A stretch of DNA of 64,000 bases from Bacillota bacterium. Lineage in GTDB: Bacteria; Bacillota; SHA-98; UBA4971. The translations under genes and the position numbers were made by a program. The stretch is taken from assembly GCA_012842395.1 (NCBI GenBank), contig DUSX01000018.1:180283-244282 (forward strand), written 5' to 3'. The notes under the pieces were generated by a model. That model did no database searches. It was given only the letters and a program-made list of their open reading frames with translations, and had not been told where the DNA came from. Position 1 is the stretch's first letter. Every line of letters begins with the position of its first letter. This document shows positions 60,396 through 64,000 of the stretch, in pieces.

Positions 60396-60424
60396 ATTGT
60401 ATCATAGCGACGCAGGCCACGCAA
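60396..60424 (-). promoter_or_regulatory. Sigma-A-type promoter of rpmB
   Basis: On the minus strand TTGCGT (60424-60419) and TACAAT (60401-60396) with a 17-bp spacer, about 40 bp before the GTG start. Confidence 0.6.
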
Positions 60425-60591
60425 GCGCCGCAAACGAGCCTGCGCAGGCTGCACCGCGGGCCATTCTACGCGCGCCCCGGGCGAGCATACGATAGCAAAA
60501 AGGAATTTCTTGCGGTGCGGAGAATGTAGAAACGTCCGGTCTTCACGGGGATGTGCTGGGCGACGGCGCGGGCAGGGGGGTTCTGCGGTTC

Positions 60592-60969
60592 ATGGGCAAG
60601 GATGTCAGCACGGAACTCGGCCAAATCACCATTTCGGACGAGGTGATCGCGCTCATCGCCGGGATGGCGGCGACGGAATGCTATGGCCTCGTTGGGATGG
60701 CTTCGCGGAACATTCAAGACGGTATCGCGGAGCTTCTCGGGATGGAGAACATGAGCCGCGGCGTGGAGGTGAAGCTCGACGGCGACGAGGTTGTGATCGA
60801 GCTTTACATCATCGTCGAATACGGCACGAAGATCACCGAGGTCGCCCAGAACGTTATGGATAAGGTGCGGTACGTTGTGGAGAGCATGACCGGGCTCAAA
60901 GTGGCGCAGGTAAACATAACTGTTCAAGGTGTGAGGGTGACGCATGTCAGAACGGATAGGCGCACGTGA
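60592..60969 (+). CDS. Asp23/Gls24 family protein (YloU-like)
   Basis: A 125-residue Asp23-family protein. Signatures are GQITISDEVIALIAGMAATECYGLVGM and LYIIVEYGTKITEVAQNVM, ending VAQVNITVQGVRV. Members are cytoplasmic or membrane-associated and linked to envelope stress. ATG 60592 is preceded by a G-rich stretch. It overlaps the fakA-like gene by 26 bp, and the rpmB / asp23 / yloV order is conserved across Bacillota. Confidence 0.9.
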   Translation: MGKDVSTELGQITISDEVIALIAGMAATECYGLVGMASRNIQDGIAELLGMENMSRGVEVKLDGDEVVIELYIIVEYGTKITEVAQNVMDKVRYVVESMTGLKVAQVNITVQGVRVTHVRTDRRT

Positions 60970-62728
60970 CCGGCAAGAGGAGGCCAGCGCGTTGAAGCGT
61001 GATCTGCTCGATGCCGGAGCCCTTGCGCGCGCGATCATGGCCGGCACCGAATGGCTGGGAGCGAATAAGGAGTTCGTGAACTCTCTGAACGTGTTTCCGG
61101 TCCCTGACGGCGACACGGGCACGAACATGCATCTCACTCTTCTCTCGGCTGTGCGCGAGGTTGAGAAGGCCGAGGGACGCGAACTTTGGGAGATCGCGGA
61201 TGCTGCCGCCATGGGCTCGCTCATGGGGGCGCGCGGCAACTCAGGCGTGATATTCTCTCAGTTGTTCCGGGGTTTTGCGAAAGGGGTCGAGGGCAAGGCT
61301 CAGCTCGAACCCCAAGACTTGGCACGCGCACTTCAAAGCGCGGCCGCCATGGCGTACAAGGCAGTTATGAAGCCGGTGGAGGGGACGATGCTGACCGTTG
61401 CACGGGAGGCGGCGCGTTCCGCCACCCAGTGCGCCAGGGCGGGCCTCGGCCTTCGTGCTCTTGCCGAGAAGGTGCTCGAGGACTCCCAGAGGGCCTTGGA
61501 ACGAACTCCGGAGATGCTTCCCACCCTGAAGGAAGCCGGTGTGGTTGACGCGGGAGGGCAAGGGCTTGTGTTCTTCTGGCAAGGTATAGTGAAGTCTTTG
61601 CGTGGCGAGGTGACGGTGCCGCGCCAGGAGCCCGTGCTTCAGGTGGCGCGGGGAGGCGGCGCGGGACAGGCCGCGCGGCAGCCCGAGGCGACCGTAAGGG
61701 AAAGCTTGCGGTTTCCATACTGCACTGAGTTGCTCCTGAAGGGAAGGGCCCTTCCGCTGGACCGCATACGTACAGAGCTCGCTGATGCCGGGGATTGTCT
61801 GCTCGTGGTGGGGACGAGCGACGTCGCCAAGGTCCACGTCCACACGAGCCATCCAGGGCGAGTCTTGGAGTACTGTCTGCGGTTCGGGGATCTCCATGAG
61901 ATCCAGATAAACAACATGGCCGACCAGCACGAAGAGTTCGAGGCGCAAGGCCCCGCAGGACGGGCGTCCGCGGACGGGCCCAGCACTGTCACTCTGGAGA
62001 TGGAGAGGCCCAGCGGCCAGGTCGGCACGTCGAGGCCGCTCGCGCCGGGGCCCCGGCCCGAGTCGATCGAAAAACCCGTTGGCATCGTCGCCGTGGCGGT
62101 CGGCGAGGGCCTCGCAACGATCCTACGGAGCCTCGGTGCCGACGTCGTGGTTGAGGGCGGCCAGACCATGAATCCCTCCATAGAAGAGCTTGCGAGCGCT
62201 GCCCGTCAGGTTAACGCGAAAAGCGTGATCATCCTTCCTAACAACAGCAATGTGATCCTCACGGCGGACAAAGTCAGGGAATTCGTGGACAAGACCATCT
62301 CTGTCGTCCCCACCAAGACAATACCCCAAGGGGTCGCGGCGCTTGTGGCGTTCAACGCCGCAGCTGACCTTTCTGCAAACGAACGCGCGATGAGAGAGGC
62401 GCTGGCCAACGTGAGCACGGGCGAGGTGACGTACGCGGTCCGGAGCTCAAGTATGAATGGGTTCAGCATAGACCAAAACGACATCATCGGGATCAAGGAC
62501 GGCGAGATCTGCGCAGCGGGAAAGGACCGCGACGAAGTTGCGATGAGCTTGGCCAGCCAGATGGTGACCGAGGAAAGCTCGCTCCTCACCATATACTACG
62601 GGCAAGATGTGCATGTCAGCGATGCGCAGGCCCTTGCGGAGCGGCTGTCCGACATTTACCCCCATTGCGAGGTCGAGGTCCATTACGGCGGTCAGCCGCT
62701 CTACTATTACATCATGTCCGTAGAATAG
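60944..62728 (+). CDS. fakA: DAK2-domain kinase, FakA/YloV-like
   Basis: A 594-residue protein with an N-terminal DAK2 kinase domain (about 20-215; VPDGDTGTNMHLTL, GARGNSGVIFSQL, VVDAGGQGL). A middle region and a C-terminal FakA-type domain (about 375-594) follow, with VVEGGQTMNPSIEELASAA, ILPNNSNVILTA and QPLYYYIMSVE. FakA phosphorylates fatty acids bound to DegV-family proteins. A linker rich in Pro, Ser and Ala separates the halves. The start at ATG 60944 overlaps the asp23-like gene. The DegV gene follows, completing the likely pair. Confidence 0.9.
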   Translation: MSERIGARDRQEEASALKRDLLDAGALARAIMAGTEWLGANKEFVNSLNVFPVPDGDTGTNMHLTLLSAVREVEKAEGRELWEIADAAAMGSLMGARGNSGVIFSQLFRGFAKGVEGKAQLEPQDLARALQSAAAMAYKAVMKPVEGTMLTVAREAARSATQCARAGLGLRALAEKVLEDSQRALERTPEMLPTLKEAGVVDAGGQGLVFFWQGIVKSLRGEVTVPRQEPVLQVARGGGAGQAARQPEATVRESLRFPYCTELLLKGRALPLDRIRTELADAGDCLLVVGTSDVAKVHVHTSHPGRVLEYCLRFGDLHEIQINNMADQHEEFEAQGPAGRASADGPSTVTLEMERPSGQVGTSRPLAPGPRPESIEKPVGIVAVAVGEGLATILRSLGADVVVEGGQTMNPSIEELASAARQVNAKSVIILPNNSNVILTADKVREFVDKTISVVPTKTIPQGVAALVAFNAAADLSANERAMREALANVSTGEVTYAVRSSSMNGFSIDQNDIIGIKDGEICAAGKDRDEVAMSLASQMVTEESSLLTIYYGQDVHVSDAQALAERLSDIYPHCEVEVHYGGQPLYYYIMSVE

Positions 62729-62824
62729 GCGATGCGGCTGGCGGCGCCCTGGTGAGGGTGAGCGCGTGGAGGCCGTCGGCCTGGGGATTGGGCCTTATAG
62801 ACAGCACCGGGGAGGCGAAAACAC

Positions 62825-63676
62825 ATGGCCAACATCTCGATAGTCACGGACTCCACGGCCGATCTCCCACCGCACCTGTACAGCGACTATGGGATCACCG
62901 TGGTCCCGTTGCTCGTTCACTTTGGAGACGAGGTATACCGGGACGGCGTGGACCTCTCGAGCGAGGAGTTTTACGCCAAGCTCACTTCGAGCAGCGTCCT
63001 CCCGAGGACCTCTCAGCCCTCACCCCGGGATTTCCAGGTTGTTTACGAAGACTTGCTATCGAAATCTGACGGGGTGGTCTCGATACACCTTTCGAGCCGG
63101 CTTTCGGGTACGTACCAGTCCGCAGCCATCGCGGCCAGTATGGTGAAAGGCGGGCCCGTGCGGGTTATAGACGGGCGCCTCGCCTCGGCAGCGAACGGGC
63201 TTGTGGTCCTGGAGGCTGCGCGGATGGCAAGGGAAGGAGCGAGCATGGACGACATCGTTGCGAGGGCGCAGGATCTCGTCGGGAAGGTGAGGGTCTTCTT
63301 CACCGTTGACACGCTCGAGTATCTGCAAAAGAACGGCCGGATAGGTAGGGCCGCGGCGTTCTTGGGCACCGTGCTCTCGATCCGTCCGCTTCTCTGGCTC
63401 CAGGATGGCGAGGTGGCGCCGTACGAGAAAGTGCGGGGGTCGAGGCAGAAGATTCTTGCAAGGCTGGTCGCGGTTGTGAAGGAACACGCCCCTGCCGGGA
63501 AGAGGCTGCGTGCGGCGGTGATCCATGCGGTCTCGCCGGATGAGGCGGCGGCCCTGAAGCAGGTCATGGAGAGAGACTTCCCGTGTGAGGAGGTCCTCAC
63601 TGCGACGGTCGGGCCGGTCATCGGCTGTCACGCGGGCCCCGGCACCATGGCCATCGCTTTTCATCCAGTCGACTGA
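62825..63676 (+). CDS. degV: DegV family fatty-acid-binding protein (FakB-like)
   Basis: A 283-residue DegV protein. VTDSTADLPPHLYSDYGITVVPL, the SSVLPRTSQPSPRDF segment, HLSSRLSGTYQSA and TLEYLQKNGRIGRA are diagnostic. The Ser in SQPSP and the Arg/His pocket typically bind the fatty-acid carboxylate. Products of this family hand bound fatty acid to FakA, encoded just upstream. ATG 62825 has ggggaggcg upstream. A terminator follows at 63768. Confidence 0.92.
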   Translation: MANISIVTDSTADLPPHLYSDYGITVVPLLVHFGDEVYRDGVDLSSEEFYAKLTSSSVLPRTSQPSPRDFQVVYEDLLSKSDGVVSIHLSSRLSGTYQSAAIAASMVKGGPVRVIDGRLASAANGLVVLEAARMAREGASMDDIVARAQDLVGKVRVFFTVDTLEYLQKNGRIGRAAAFLGTVLSIRPLLWLQDGEVAPYEKVRGSRQKILARLVAVVKEHAPAGKRLRAAVIHAVSPDEAAALKQVMERDFPCEEVLTATVGPVIGCHAGPGTMAIAFHPVD

Positions 63677-63767
63677 CGGGCGTAGTCCCGTAGTCCCGCG
63701 TTTGGGGCCTCGAACGATTGCTGTGCGGCGGGGGTTGCGTGACCCATGGGTTCGGTTCGTCGGGCGA

Positions 63768-63795
63768 CCCGGGCGGACGTCCGTCCGGGCCTTTT
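63768..63795 (+). terminator. Intrinsic terminator after degV
   Basis: CCCGGGCGGAC and GTCCGTCCGGG, centred on acgt, fold into a strong hairpin followed by ccttttc. Confidence 0.7.
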
Positions 63796-64000
63796 CGCGT
63801 GAACGACGCGCGATACGTGCCTCGGCGCGAGCGGCGGCGGTTGGTGTCCCGAGGGACGACCACTTGGGAAGAAAAATAAGACGACGGTCTTGCGACCGTC
63901 ATCCCGTGGGAGAGGAGAAACCGGAGGAAGAGCTTATGGGGGAGGGTTTTGGAACCCCGGCACCGTCCAGGTGCCGTTTTCCTCGGCTCTTCTTTCGGTC
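63796..64000 (+). other. Possible structured leader at the window edge
   Basis: Contains the hairpin GACGGTC-ttgc-GACCGTC (63884-63901), a purine-rich segment gagaggagaaaccggaggaa (63911-63930), and a terminator-like CGGCACC / GGTGCCG stem then TTTT (63958-63980). No coding start is convincing. It may be the regulated leader of a gene beyond the window. Confidence 0.35.

Noticed and set aside
1..64000. CRISPR array, insertion sequence or integrase
   Set aside because: I saw no regularly spaced direct repeats of CRISPR size and no transposase or integrase motifs.

Overview
The window reads as chromosomal DNA of a G+C-rich, anaerobic, endospore-forming member of the Bacillota (Firmicutes). The evidence is spo0A, the sleB-ypeB spore germination pair, a T-box leader on ileS, PerR with a rubrerythrin, a trimeric-type [FeFe]-hydrogenase, and the gene order rpmB / asp23-like / fakA-like (yloV) / degV. 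I see no rRNA, CRISPR array or intact insertion sequence. There is one tRNA (Arg, CCG). Genus cannot be fixed from the sequence alone.

Layout. 1-2396: the end of an ABC-exporter accessory operon (GldG-like plus DUF4340). 2852-8164: a ComEC-like metallo-beta-lactamase protein, a TldD/PmbA protease pair and the two-subunit class I fumarate hydratase. 8539-12823: MtnA, a nucleoside phosphorylase, a zinc dehydrogenase and a methionine gamma-lyase-like enzyme, a possible methylthio salvage cluster. 12855-15801 (minus): feoA and a feoB split into GTPase and membrane polypeptides. 16090-20246: promoter, cobalamin riboswitch, BtuFCD-type transporter and corrinoid adenosyltransferase. 20380-23303: a phosphohexomutase and an HtrA protease. 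23416-27418: a 56-residue unknown protein, NIF3, and an alpha-oxoamine synthase translationally coupled to a zinc dehydrogenase. 27659-33120: perR-rubrerythrin, sleB-ypeB, a geranylgeranyl-reductase-type flavoprotein and spo0A. 33499-37645: tRNA-Arg, a holin-like protein, TrkH/KtrB, pyruvoyl arginine decarboxylase and agmatinase. 37762-41610: a heterodimeric ABC exporter. 41718-49368: a sigma-54 activator with an N-terminal ferredoxin domain, then a sigma-54 promoter and the hydrogenase operon. 49943-59844: a secreted unknown, a zinc ribbon, ileS with T-box, Nudix, a phosphodiesterase, a secreted Ig-like protein, panB, an unknown barrel-like protein and a TlpA-like thioredoxin. 60167-63676: rpmB, asp23-like, fakA-like and degV.

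The most interesting system is the hydrogenase region. The activator has two [4Fe-4S] binding motifs where a sensor domain normally sits. It lies upstream of a near-consensus -24/-12 promoter, with repeated motifs at enhancer distance. The operon encodes NuoE, a 1010-residue NuoF fused to a GltD-like NAD(P)/FAD module, and an HndD-type [FeFe]-hydrogenase. This suggests direct redox control of a bifurcating hydrogenase that may have an extra pyridine-nucleotide site.

A second unusual signal is a dispersed intergenic repeat of about 150-200 bp with inverted ends: four recognisable copies, one half copy and one doubtful relative. One copy sits in the feo operon and one in the hydrogenase control region.
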